NCBI GenBank assembly: GCA_009779515.1
Contig: WREE01000123.1
Span: 1-6,139, forward strand
Reading direction: 5' to 3'
DNA length: 6,139 nucleotides
DNA from: Symbiobacteriaceae bacterium
GTDB taxonomy: Bacteria; Bacillota; JAAYKD01; WRDA01
Part shown: positions 1 through 5,988 of the stretch, piece by piece
How the letters are laid out: each line of letters begins with the position of its first letter
Position numbering within the stretch: position 1 is the first letter of the stretch
Translations under genes and position numbers: made by a program
Notes under the pieces: generated by a model
The model's database searches: none
What the model saw: the letters and a program-made list of their open reading frames with translations, nothing else
What the model was told of the DNA's origin: nothing

Positions 1-186
1 CTCCGCTTCCAACATAGGACAAATGATAAATGGTTCTCCCTGTACTGGAACTACCGCCATGGTAACCCTTTCACTGGTACCCATAGATAGACCGGTTAAA
101 TAAAACAGGTTAGGACCGGGAACCAAAGCTGCCGCTCCATAGCCATCTTTAGCCAGTAGCTCTTTTAAAGTAGCGAGACGGCTCAC
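1..186 (-). CDS. M24 family metallopeptidase (Xaa-Pro dipeptidase-like), N-terminal part, cut by window edge
   Basis: The 62 visible residues match the start of the creatinase/prolidase N-terminal domain that precedes the pita-bread catalytic domain in M24 peptidases: an opening helix (RLATLKELLAKDGYGAAAL), then VPGPNLFYLTGL, then a SER...VVPVQGEPFIICPMLEAE strand pair. This domain helps shape the active site and dimer; the metal ligands lie in the missing C-terminal half, so the activity cannot be verified here. Such enzymes are usually cytosolic and cleave Xaa-Pro dipeptides or remove N-terminal residues before proline. I chose the GTG at 184-186 because AAAGGGTG (193-200) lies 6 nt upstream; a second in-frame GTG at 193-195 overlaps that ribosome binding site and is less likely. 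There is no signal peptide. The gene follows ispE after 43 nt but has its own promoter-like sequence. It could also be a creatinase-type or other M24 hydrolase, since the N-terminal domain alone does not discriminate. Confidence 0.8.
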   Translation of the reverse strand, partial: MSRLATLKELLAKDGYGAAALVPGPNLFYLTGLSMGTSERVTMAVVPVQGEPFIICPMLEAE

Positions 187-220
187 ATACTTCACCCTTT
201 CATCTCTTAGACTTTGAGAA

Positions 221-229
221 ATTATAACA
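221..229 (-). promoter_or_regulatory. Extended -10 promoter for the M24 peptidase gene
   Basis: Read on the minus strand this is TGTTATAAT, a perfect match to the extended -10 form TGnTATAAT. It overlaps the ispE stop codon and would start transcription about 7 nt further on, giving a leader of roughly 28 nt before the GTG start. The -35 region at normal spacing (TTTCCC) is poor, which extended -10 promoters tolerate. It could let the peptidase be expressed separately from ispE. Confidence 0.5.
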
Positions 230-1123
230 TTATTTTGTCTCGGGGGAAATAGGCAAATACGATATGCCTACCGGTGCGGTACTGGTAACTACACTCCACC
301 ACCCACGTGGAGTGAGCTGGTGGCAAATATCCCTGGCGTGCTCTTGACTCTCTGCCACCACAAAGATAGTGCTACCACTGCCGCTAAGCTGCCAAAAGCG
401 GACACCTTTTTTTTGCAACTGATCGGCAAACTCTCGTAGATCAGGTAGCAGTTGTAAAGCAGTTTCCTGCAAATGGTTACTGCAGTAGGTCATGGGATCT
501 AGACGCGTGTCCTGCATAGCTTGAATAAAGAGGTCGGTAGTAAGCTCATAGCTAGGCTTTAAGGAAAAGCTCTGAAAAACCCGACTGGTAGCAAGACCCC
601 GGGGAGGTTTGAACAAAGCCAGCCAACGCTTGGCTAAGGGAGGCAAGGAAGTAATGGTTTCCCCTCGCCCACTGGCTATGGCGGTGCCTCCCGTTAGAGC
701 AAAAACCGTATCGGAACCTAAGGAAGCTGCCAGGCTCTGTAGCTCTTCCCATGTGAGCTGCAGCTTCCACAAAGAGTTCAATCCCAATAGAGCGGCAGCG
801 GCATCCGCCGAACCCCCTCCTAAGCCTGCTTGGGAGGGGATATGTTTAATCAGCTTCATCTGGGCGCCTTGGGTAAGATTATATTTTTCCCGTAAGAGCA
901 GCGCTCCCCGCAGGACATCATTGCGCTCATCCTGGGGAATCCACCTGGCTACCCCCCGTCTAGTTTCCACCGTAAGCTCCAGCTCTGGGTGAGGGGTTAA
1001 GTAGAGTCTATCGTAGAGATCGATGCTTTGCATCACGCTACGCAACTCGTGGTAGCCATCATCACGACGCCGGAGTATGTCCAGGGTTAGATTAATTTTG
1101 CCCCGAGCTGCCAAGGTAATCAT
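230..1123 (-). CDS. ispE: 4-diphosphocytidyl-2-C-methyl-D-erythritol kinase
   Basis: IspE phosphorylates the 2-hydroxyl of CDP-methylerythritol with ATP, the fourth step of the cytosolic MEP pathway to isopentenyl diphosphate. The protein is 297 aa with the chosen start, normal for the family. GHMP-kinase signatures appear in order: AARGKINLTLDIL near residues 5-17 with the conserved Lys9, DDGYHEL at 21-27, the ATP glycine loop PSQAGLGGGSADAA at 96-109, LGSD with the probable catalytic Asp138, GG(T)A...GRGE at 145-155, and the C-terminal QLSGSGST at 245-252. The frame is open to an ATG at 1174, but the family starts at MITLAARGKINL, and AAAGGAGAG (1134-1142) lies 10 nt before the ATG at 1123, while nothing resembling a ribosome binding site precedes the upstream ATG. 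The segment after Asp138 reads TVF where most relatives have a VPF-like sequence, a minor oddity. It is divergent from the metallopeptidase gene; no convincing promoter was seen. Confidence 0.96.
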   Translation of the reverse strand: MITLAARGKINLTLDILRRRDDGYHELRSVMQSIDLYDRLYLTPHPELELTVETRRGVARWIPQDERNDVLRGALLLREKYNLTQGAQMKLIKHIPSQAGLGGGSADAAAALLGLNSLWKLQLTWEELQSLAASLGSDTVFALTGGTAIASGRGETITSLPPLAKRWLALFKPPRGLATSRVFQSFSLKPSYELTTDLFIQAMQDTRLDPMTYCSNHLQETALQLLPDLREFADQLQKKGVRFWQLSGSGSTIFVVAESQEHARDICHQLTPRGWWSVVTSTAPVGISYLPISPETK

Positions 1124-1133
1124 CGGCGAGAAT

Positions 1134-1142
1134 CTCTCCTTT
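1134..1142 (-). promoter_or_regulatory. Ribosome binding site that decides the ispE start
   Basis: AAAGGAGAG on the minus strand ends 10 nt before the ATG at 1121-1123. It lies inside the frame that would be coding if translation began at the ATG at 1172-1174, which has no purine-rich sequence ahead of it. The spacing is slightly long but this is the only candidate site. Confidence 0.7.
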
Positions 1143-1212
1143 ACCTTAACTTCTTCAAAGGAGTAATTGTGCATGGCGCGAAATAATACAGGGTGAACAA
1201 AGGGGGGATAAC

Positions 1213-1614
1213 ATGCTGTCGTTTAGCTTAGTGGGAGAAATTCTCGACCATTTAGCCGATAACCTACCTGATATTTTTTACCGAGGGTTAAACGGTGGCA
1301 TTATCCTTTTGCCCGGCGTGGCTTATCACCAGGAAAGCAGTCCAGACACCGCTTTATATATTATTGGCGAGTACCGCTACGATCCTCGAGGTTTGGGACG
1401 CTATATTGTCATCCACTACGGTTCTTTTATGCGTGCCTATGGTCAGTTGCCCTTCGAGCAACAAGTAGAGGAGTTACGCCGCGTGCTGCTCCACGAAATG
1501 ACTCATCATCTCCAGTCAATGGGAGGTACCCGGGAACTGGAAAAGGAAGACGAATCTAAAATGGATAACTTTCGCTTCCGCCGCTGGTCACGGAAGCAGG
1601 AAGAAAATAAATGA
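1213..1614 (+). CDS. Small zincin-like metallopeptidase family protein (HExxH)
   Basis: This is a 133-aa protein with the zinc-protease motif HEMTHH at residues 94-99 (His94 and His98 as ligands, Glu95 as the general base), within RRVLLHEMTHHLQSMGG. An acidic stretch (RELEKEDES, 107-115) follows and could supply the third ligand. The N-terminal half (EILDHLADNLPDIF, then LNGGIILLPG and YIIGEYRYDPRGLGRYIVIHYGSF) is the usual layout of the small metallopeptidase family once called DUF1025, common in Firmicutes and Actinobacteria. Substrates and role of the family are poorly known. There is no signal peptide or membrane segment, so it is probably cytoplasmic. The ATG start is preceded by AAAGGGGGG (1199-1207) at 5 nt. 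It is transcribed away from ispE and converges on the creatininase-family gene, with a shared hairpin terminator between them. The C-terminus is strongly charged (RFRRWSRKQEENK). Confidence 0.85.
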   Translation: MLSFSLVGEILDHLADNLPDIFYRGLNGGIILLPGVAYHQESSPDTALYIIGEYRYDPRGLGRYIVIHYGSFMRAYGQLPFEQQVEELRRVLLHEMTHHLQSMGGTRELEKEDESKMDNFRFRRWSRKQEENK

Positions 1615-1633
1615 TAATTTGTTATAAAATTAA

Positions 1634-1667
1634 ACCACCCCTGTCGGTGCTTGCCAACAGGGGTGGT
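1634..1667. terminator. Bidirectional Rho-independent terminator between convergent genes
   Basis: An 11-bp perfect stem, ACCACCCCTGT (1634-1644) with ACAGGGGTGGT (1657-1667), encloses a 12-nt loop that may pair two further G-C pairs after one mismatch. On the minus strand it lies 7 nt after the creatininase-family stop and is followed by TTTAATTTTATAAC, a good U-rich tail. On the plus strand it lies 19 nt after the metallopeptidase stop, and the tail (CTACCTATTATTT) is weaker. It therefore fits best as the terminator of the minus-strand operon and probably serves both genes. Confidence 0.85.
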
Positions 1668-1674
1668 CTACCTA

Positions 1675-2424
1675 TTATTTGGGGCTTAGCATACCTTGAA
1701 TTACTTCGGTATATTCCTTAGCTTGGCGCATATTATCCCGGATACCCCGGGCGGCATGAGCTTCCCGAGCATCCCCAAGGATGCCATTAGGGGTAACCCC
1801 ATGAATACCCACCGTGTTCATGATATTACGCTTCTCTTCATTAAATTCTCCGGTAAACCCTTCTTCGGCAGCGCTCATATCCACAAACTGAGGATACCAT
1901 GCCAGCATGGCCGAGCTCTCAGCATGACCGGAGTGGCTACCGGAGATACCCTGAGGGATACCTTCCTCTTCGTTACTAAGGCGGGAGGCGTTGCTGGTCC
2001 GCGGGAAGATAATGGTAACCCCCGGATGAGCGTTCTCATTTTCTTCCACGAAAGCCCGCAAAGTAATGGCGTTCCCTCCATGGGTATTGAGGAAGATAAT
2101 CGTGGTAAAGCCGTGCCTAATATAACAGGAGAGGTAATCTCGGAGGACCATTTTAAAGGTTTCCGGCTGCAGAGTTACTGTCCCTGGAAAGTGCATATGA
2201 TGCTCCGAGAGCCCCGGTCGAATGGTGGGAGCAACTAAGGTTTTACCCAGTCTTCTTGCCACTTCCCGGGAGATAGGGTATCCCAGCAGGTAATCGGTAC
2301 CTACCGGTAGATGGGGTCCGTGCTGCTCAATAGAACCTACGGGAATAATGACTGTTTTGTAGCCATCAGCCAGGGCATTTTTAATCTGCTTCCAGCTCAT
2401 TTCTTCCATGATAACAGTTTTCAA
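1675..2424 (-). CDS. Creatininase-family amidohydrolase
   Basis: The 249-aa protein has the creatininase-family fold signature: PVGSIEQHGPHLPVGTD at residues 28-44 with presumed metal ligands Glu33, His35 and Asp44, then GLSEHHMHFPGT (71-82), FLNTHGGN (111-118) with His115, and GHAESSAM (166-173) with Glu169. Members are cytosolic, metal-dependent, and hydrolyse cyclic or linear amides (creatinine, formamides in flavin/deazaflavin synthesis, peptide modifications). True creatininase carries His-x-Glu at the third motif; here it is His-Gly-Gly, and Glu169 probably fills the place of the missing Glu, as in MftE- and ArfB-like members. Creatinine hydrolysis is therefore not the best guess and the substrate is unknown. 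The start is a TTG supported by AAGGAGGGG with AGGAGG 7 nt upstream; the next in-frame ATG (2407-2409) is too far from that site. It follows the S9 peptidase gene by 35 nt, probably in one transcript, and ends at the hairpin terminator. Confidence 0.9.
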   Translation of the reverse strand: MKTVIMEEMSWKQIKNALADGYKTVIIPVGSIEQHGPHLPVGTDYLLGYPISREVARRLGKTLVAPTIRPGLSEHHMHFPGTVTLQPETFKMVLRDYLSCYIRHGFTTIIFLNTHGGNAITLRAFVEENENAHPGVTIIFPRTSNASRLSNEEEGIPQGISGSHSGHAESSAMLAWYPQFVDMSAAEEGFTGEFNEEKRNIMNTVGIHGVTPNGILGDAREAHAARGIRDNMRQAKEYTEVIQGMLSPK

Positions 2425-2429
2425 GTGAG

Positions 2430-2438
2430 CCCCTCCTT
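2430..2438 (-). promoter_or_regulatory. Ribosome binding site for the TTG start of the creatininase-family gene
   Basis: AAGGAGGGG on the minus strand contains a full AGGAGG (2432-2437) exactly 7 nt before the TTG at 2422-2424. This places the start at TTG and gives an N-terminus beginning MKTVIMEEMSW, which fits the family well. Confidence 0.8.
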
Positions 2439-2459
2439 ACCAAGTAATAAATTGTTACC

Positions 2460-4487
2460 CTACACCAAATAATGATTAAACCATGCTAGGGAACGTAACC
2501 AGCGATCCTTCACATAGGTTGGTTTGGCTAAACCATGCCACTGTTCGGGATAGCGCACGAAGACGACATCCTTATCCATGCGTTTGAGAGCGGTATAAAA
2601 CTGCTCGCTGTGACTTATGGGGCAGCGCAGATCTGCCTCCCCGTGAAGAAGCATGATAGGTGTAGTGACATTGCGGACATAACGAATAGACGATTGGCTC
2701 ATATAGCTTTCCTCGTGATCGAAAGCGTGTTTGCCACCCATCAAGGATTTAACATAGGTGGGACCAATATCGCAGGTGCCATATTGCGTATAGATATTGA
2801 TAACATTGGCACCACCAATAGCTGCCTTAAAACGATTAGTTTGGGTAACTACCCAGCAGGTCATGTAACCGCCGTAGCTCCAACCGGTAACACCTATTTT
2901 ATTAGGATCGACCACTCCGGTAGCAATAGCGGCATCGACACCTGCCATGATGTCGGCATAATCCCCTCCACCCCAGTCATCATTTACCCCTTCGGCAAAC
3001 TTGGTGCCATAGGTGGTGCTACCCCGAGGGTTGATATAAATGACAGCGTAACCGGCATGTGCATACAGTTGGCATTCCGCGGCGAAGTTACGGTAGTAAG
3101 CACCTGTAGGACCGCCATGTATGCATAACACTGCGGGTACTTGGCTTCCTTCCTGGTAACCGTGAGGGCGCATCAGGAACCCTTCCACTTGCCAGCCGTC
3201 TTGACTCTGGAAAGAGAGGGTTTCTGCTTCACAGAACAAACCTTCCTCCAGGTAGTTCGGGTTGTTGGCGGTCAGACGACGATTAGGTTTAGCGGCATCT
3301 CCGCTCAGCACGTAAATTTGCGGTAAGGTCTGAACATTACTGGCGGTATAAGCCAAAGTTCCGTCTTGGGCCATGGAGAGAGCGGCTACATGGCTTAAAT
3401 CTCCCGTGGAAATAAAAGACTGAGCCGATAGCTTATCGCCAAGCAGCTGACGCTGATACAACTGACCAGTCCCTCGGTCATCTTTAATATAATAGATAGT
3501 GTTACTGACAGGCTCCCAGGTGACTTCACGACAGGAACGGTCTAAATCTGCCGTGAGGGAGATAGCCTGGGAACGTCCCGGTCGCCACAACCACACCTCG
3601 TTGGGCGCTGTCCCTTGCGGGCGAGCGCCGTAGGAGCCGGAGAAGATGAGAGCATCGTGCTCAGGAGAGTAAGTAAGGTTGTTGACGCCACCCGGGAAAT
3701 GGAAGAGCTCCTGGGCTTCTTCACCCTTAGCTATACTATAAAAAACCGAACCACGGATACCTTCGAGATCGGTATCGCTGGAGGCGAAGATAAGGCTTTC
3801 GCCTTGATACCAGGTATAGCCTGCGATACTGGGAGCGAGGCCTCCCCCTTGCTGGGTCATTTGGGTGCAGGTACCTTCTTGCACATCCAAGACAAAGAGC
3901 TGGGCGAGGTTTTCATACGTCATCCCCCTGCCATCAAAGCGATATTCAGCATTGGTGATAACTCGCACCGGCGCCGTTTTTCGCCGCTCATCGGGACGGG
4001 AAGAATCCTGTTTGGCTCTCCCGGCTAGCTCTTTGGCAGCACTCTGCCACAGCTCCTCCGGTTCACCGGGATAACGCTCCGTGGAAATTTCAATTTCCTT
4101 AGAGGCGGTAAAAGCTATAAAACGATCATCGGGCGACCATTGCAGGCTTCCCCCTCCAGGTCGGCAATCGGTTTTAAGCATCTGGGCTTCACCACCGAAG
4201 CGATCCATGATGTACAGTTGCCCTTTGCCACTGCGGCTGGAAACAAAAGCCAACTTGGAGCTATCATGAGACCAGTTGGGCGAGTTATCTTTACCACTGC
4301 TGGTGATTTGCTTAGCTTCACCGCTGCCACAGGTAGCAACCCACCATAAGTTGGTCTTGCTCTCGTCGCTTTCTAAATCCTGTTCCCGCACTTCAAAAGC
4401 TACCAGGGTAGCATCAGGCGAGAGTTGAAACATGCCGAAATTCTTAAGCTTCAGAACATCATCTACACCAAAAGTCTTTTGAGACAT
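2460..4487 (-). CDS. S9 family serine peptidase (acylaminoacyl-peptidase/prolyl-oligopeptidase type)
   Basis: The 675-aa protein has an N-terminal beta-propeller followed by an alpha/beta hydrolase domain, the architecture of acylaminoacyl-peptidase-like S9 enzymes, which release residues or short pieces from small peptides. Propeller (TolB/WD40-like) blades show as repeated SPD/SHD...LAF units, e.g. QLSPDATLVAFEV (21-33), NWSHDSSKLAFVSS (71-84), QWSPDDRFIAFTAS (116-129) and TYSPEHDALIFSGS (272-285). The catalytic domain starts near residue 420, with the oxyanion HGGP at 457-460, nucleophile GWSYGGY with Ser537, Asp619 in HGEADLRCP, and His651 in EQWHGL. The triad is complete and in order. 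There is no signal peptide or membrane helix, so it should act in the cytoplasm on imported or turned-over peptides. The ATG start has AGGGGAG 6 nt upstream. A TATAAA (4512-4517, minus) in the 108-nt gap upstream lacks a decent -35, so co-transcription with the oxidoreductase gene is possible but unproven. Peptide specificity cannot be read from the sequence. Confidence 0.94.
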   Translation of the reverse strand: MSQKTFGVDDVLKLKNFGMFQLSPDATLVAFEVREQDLESDESKTNLWWVATCGSGEAKQITSSGKDNSPNWSHDSSKLAFVSSRSGKGQLYIMDRFGGEAQMLKTDCRPGGGSLQWSPDDRFIAFTASKEIEISTERYPGEPEELWQSAAKELAGRAKQDSSRPDERRKTAPVRVITNAEYRFDGRGMTYENLAQLFVLDVQEGTCTQMTQQGGGLAPSIAGYTWYQGESLIFASSDTDLEGIRGSVFYSIAKGEEAQELFHFPGGVNNLTYSPEHDALIFSGSYGARPQGTAPNEVWLWRPGRSQAISLTADLDRSCREVTWEPVSNTIYYIKDDRGTGQLYQRQLLGDKLSAQSFISTGDLSHVAALSMAQDGTLAYTASNVQTLPQIYVLSGDAAKPNRRLTANNPNYLEEGLFCEAETLSFQSQDGWQVEGFLMRPHGYQEGSQVPAVLCIHGGPTGAYYRNFAAECQLYAHAGYAVIYINPRGSTTYGTKFAEGVNDDWGGGDYADIMAGVDAAIATGVVDPNKIGVTGWSYGGYMTCWVVTQTNRFKAAIGGANVINIYTQYGTCDIGPTYVKSLMGGKHAFDHEESYMSQSSIRYVRNVTTPIMLLHGEADLRCPISHSEQFYTALKRMDKDVVFVRYPEQWHGLAKPTYVKDRWLRSLAWFNHYLV

Positions 4488-4595
4488 AGCCCACTCCCCT
4501 TTTTTTAGTTTTTTATACTGGAGACATTTCGCTATTCCTCACTAAGAAGCCTTCATCTCTCGAAAAAAATTGCCCCTTAAGCATGACAGCACCTG

Positions 4596-5654
4596 TTAAA
4601 GATATACTTCCTTACCAGCAGCTGCCGAAGCGTAAATACCATTAAGCATTTTTTGCACCGTCACTCCATCCACGGCAGGAGTCAGAGGGGTATCTAAACC
4701 ATGGATACAGTCTAAAAAATGCCTAGCTTGTAACCCAAACATGTCGGCTATCGTGCGAGGAAGATAAATCGGCTTGTTATCTGATAAGTACCCTGCCGTT
4801 TCACCAAATATAACCAAAGGGTTGAGAGAACAACCCGCTTTGCTTCCATAAAGCCAAGCCGATGGTTGTGGGGTAGGCGAGCCATTTAACGCCCAGCTGA
4901 CATCAAAAAGGAGTGAGGCGTTATTCGCAAAACGTATGATGCCACAAGCGCTATCTTCAACATTAAATGCCAAATCATCAACATCGAATGCCTCCCAACG
5001 GGCAACCCCTTGGGTTTGGTAGTCTCCTATATGGTAGTGGGTAGATGCCGAAACCGCGACAGGTTCCGGCTTCCCCATGAGATACCAGGTAAGGTCTAAA
5101 AGATGGACTCCAATGTCGATAACCGCGCCTCCACCGGACTTATGCACATCGGTAAACCAACCTAGGGGAGTGCCACGACGGCGTAGAGAGCTGGCGCGAG
5201 CATAATAGATATCGCCAAAGCCACCTTCTTCCGCCAAGGCTTTAATGATAACAGCTTCACTGCTGTAACGATGGATCATGCCCATGAGCAAGACGACCCC
5301 GGCATCCTTAGCTGCTTGGGCCATCGCCTCGGCTTCGACCACCGATACAGCCATCGGCTTTTCGCACAAAATATGTTTACCTGCCTTAGCGGCAGCCACC
5401 GCGCTTACTCCATGTGCCTGATTGATGCTACAGATACTAACAGCATCCACCCTGGGATTAGAGAGCAGCTCCTCCAAACTAGCTGCTACCTGGCCAATGC
5501 CCAACTTGGCTACTGCCTCAGCAGCTCGCCCCACATGGCTATCATAAATAGCCACTACCTCGCAATCCCTCTGTAAAGCGTAGGCTGGAATATGAGCATT
5601 CTGAGCAATATTTCCTGCACCTATAATCCCAATACCTATTTTAGCAGATGACAT
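4596..5654 (-). CDS. Gfo/Idh/MocA family NAD(P)-dependent oxidoreductase
   Basis: The 352-aa protein matches the family in length and layout. An N-terminal Rossmann fold opens with GIGIIGAGNIAQNAHIPAY (residues 7-25; GxGN dinucleotide loop), continues with VVAIYDS after the second strand and SLEELLSNPRVDAVSIC, and reaches the signature CEKPMAV with Lys99. The C-terminal alpha/beta domain carries GGGAVIDIGVHLLDL (174-188), with Asp180 and His184 in the positions used for catalysis in inositol and glucose-fructose dehydrogenases. Members oxidise or reduce a hydroxyl/carbonyl, usually on sugars, inositols or amino-sugar derivatives; the substrate here is unknown. The frame is open to an upstream ATG at 5696, but the ATG at 5652-5654 has AAAGGAGTG (5660-5668) with AGGAG 7 nt upstream and starts two to three residues before the Rossmann strand, so I use it. 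It is the first gene of the minus-strand run and divergent from the RidA-family gene. No clear terminator separates it from the S9 gene 108 nt downstream. Confidence 0.92.
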   Translation of the reverse strand: MSSAKIGIGIIGAGNIAQNAHIPAYALQRDCEVVAIYDSHVGRAAEAVAKLGIGQVAASLEELLSNPRVDAVSICSINQAHGVSAVAAAKAGKHILCEKPMAVSVVEAEAMAQAAKDAGVVLLMGMIHRYSSEAVIIKALAEEGGFGDIYYARASSLRRRGTPLGWFTDVHKSGGGAVIDIGVHLLDLTWYLMGKPEPVAVSASTHYHIGDYQTQGVARWEAFDVDDLAFNVEDSACGIIRFANNASLLFDVSWALNGSPTPQPSAWLYGSKAGCSLNPLVIFGETAGYLSDNKPIYLPRTIADMFGLQARHFLDCIHGLDTPLTPAVDGVTVQKMLNGIYASAAAGKEVYL

Positions 5655-5900
5655 GAAACCACTCCTTTCTATGCTACCATATACCATATAACACAAAAAA
5701 TCCTACTGGATAACCTCTAAATATATCGACACCTCCTCGCACATTGCTTGCTCAGTTCATCTTTATATGCTGTTTTTCCTCCTCATAAAGCCTATACCTA
5801 CCAGATTCCAAACCTGATAGTCATTTTGTGAAAATAGATTCCTTCGTAGGGTCATCTTCTTACTTTTACTAACAACGGAGCACTACCACTTAATCTATGT

Positions 5901-5917
5901 ATTGACTTAAAGTCGAT
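5901..5917. promoter_or_regulatory. Operator-like inverted repeat over the -35 box of the RidA-family gene
   Basis: GACTT (5904-5908) and AAGTC (5910-5914) form a perfect 5-bp inverted repeat around a single A; the outer AT...AT pairs extend the symmetry to 17 bp with one mismatch. The dyad covers the TTGACT box, the usual place for a repressor site. The regulator is not in the window and no family can be assigned from the site alone. Part of the symmetry could arise by chance from the promoter sequence itself. Confidence 0.4.
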
Positions 5918-5930
5918 ACCCCTTTACAAT
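5902..5930 (+). promoter_or_regulatory. Sigma-A-type promoter for the RidA-family gene
   Basis: TTGACT (5902-5907) and TACAAT (5925-5930) are separated by exactly 17 nt; each differs by one base from the consensus TTGACA and TATAAT. Transcription would begin near 5937 and give a leader of about 50 nt before the ATG at 5989. It is the best promoter in the window and predicts substantial expression unless repressed through the overlapping dyad. Confidence 0.8.
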
Positions 5931-5988
5931 AGCCATGCAGCGTCAAGGATGATCAGACAGTAAAAAAAGATGAAGGGGTGCAAGGAAA

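Larger units (their letters stand above)
5655..5988. other. Divergent intergenic region between oxidoreductase and RidA-family genes
   Basis: This 334-nt stretch has no credible gene on either strand. It holds the promoter and dyad of the RidA-family gene at its right end and the oxidoreductase ribosome binding site at its left end. A short tandem repeat, ACCATAT twice (5676-5689), lies just ahead of the oxidoreductase; a weak minus-strand promoter (TTATCC, 17 nt, TATATG) overlaps it. A 6-bp inverted repeat CTTTAT/ATAAAG (5761-5766 and 5785-5790) is too weak to call a hairpin. The middle is AT-rich and otherwise featureless. Confidence 0.7.

Noticed and set aside
1124..1174. Upstream ATG start for ispE adding 17 residues
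   Set aside because: No ribosome binding site before it, and the extra residues are not part of the family; the internal ATG has AAAGGAGAG upstream.
1696..2238. Plus-strand open frame of 180 codons opposite the creatininase-family gene
   Set aside because: The minus-strand reading has all family motifs; this frame has none and would sit past a terminator.
2535..3128. Plus-strand open frame of 197 codons opposite the S9 peptidase gene
   Set aside because: It lies wholly antisense to a well-supported gene with an intact catalytic triad, has no recognisable domain, and reads as composition-driven shadow.
3615..4028. Plus-strand open frame of 137 codons opposite the beta-propeller part of the S9 gene
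   Set aside because: Antisense to conserved propeller repeats, no family resemblance and no supporting neighbouring gene.
4488..4595. Terminator or promoter in the gap between the oxidoreductase and S9 genes
   Set aside because: A seven-T run on the minus strand near 4562-4569 lacks a preceding stable stem, and the TATAAA at 4512-4517 lacks a matching -35, so neither is called.
5655..5696. Upstream ATG start for the oxidoreductase adding 14 residues
   Set aside because: The downstream ATG has an ideally placed AAAGGAGTG that the longer form would translate through, and the Rossmann strand begins right after it.
5730..5784. Possible leader peptide on the minus strand after AGGAGGTG or GAGGAGG
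   Set aside because: No ATG, GTG or TTG at suitable spacing opens more than a few codons; the only nearby ATG is followed at once by AAC TGA.
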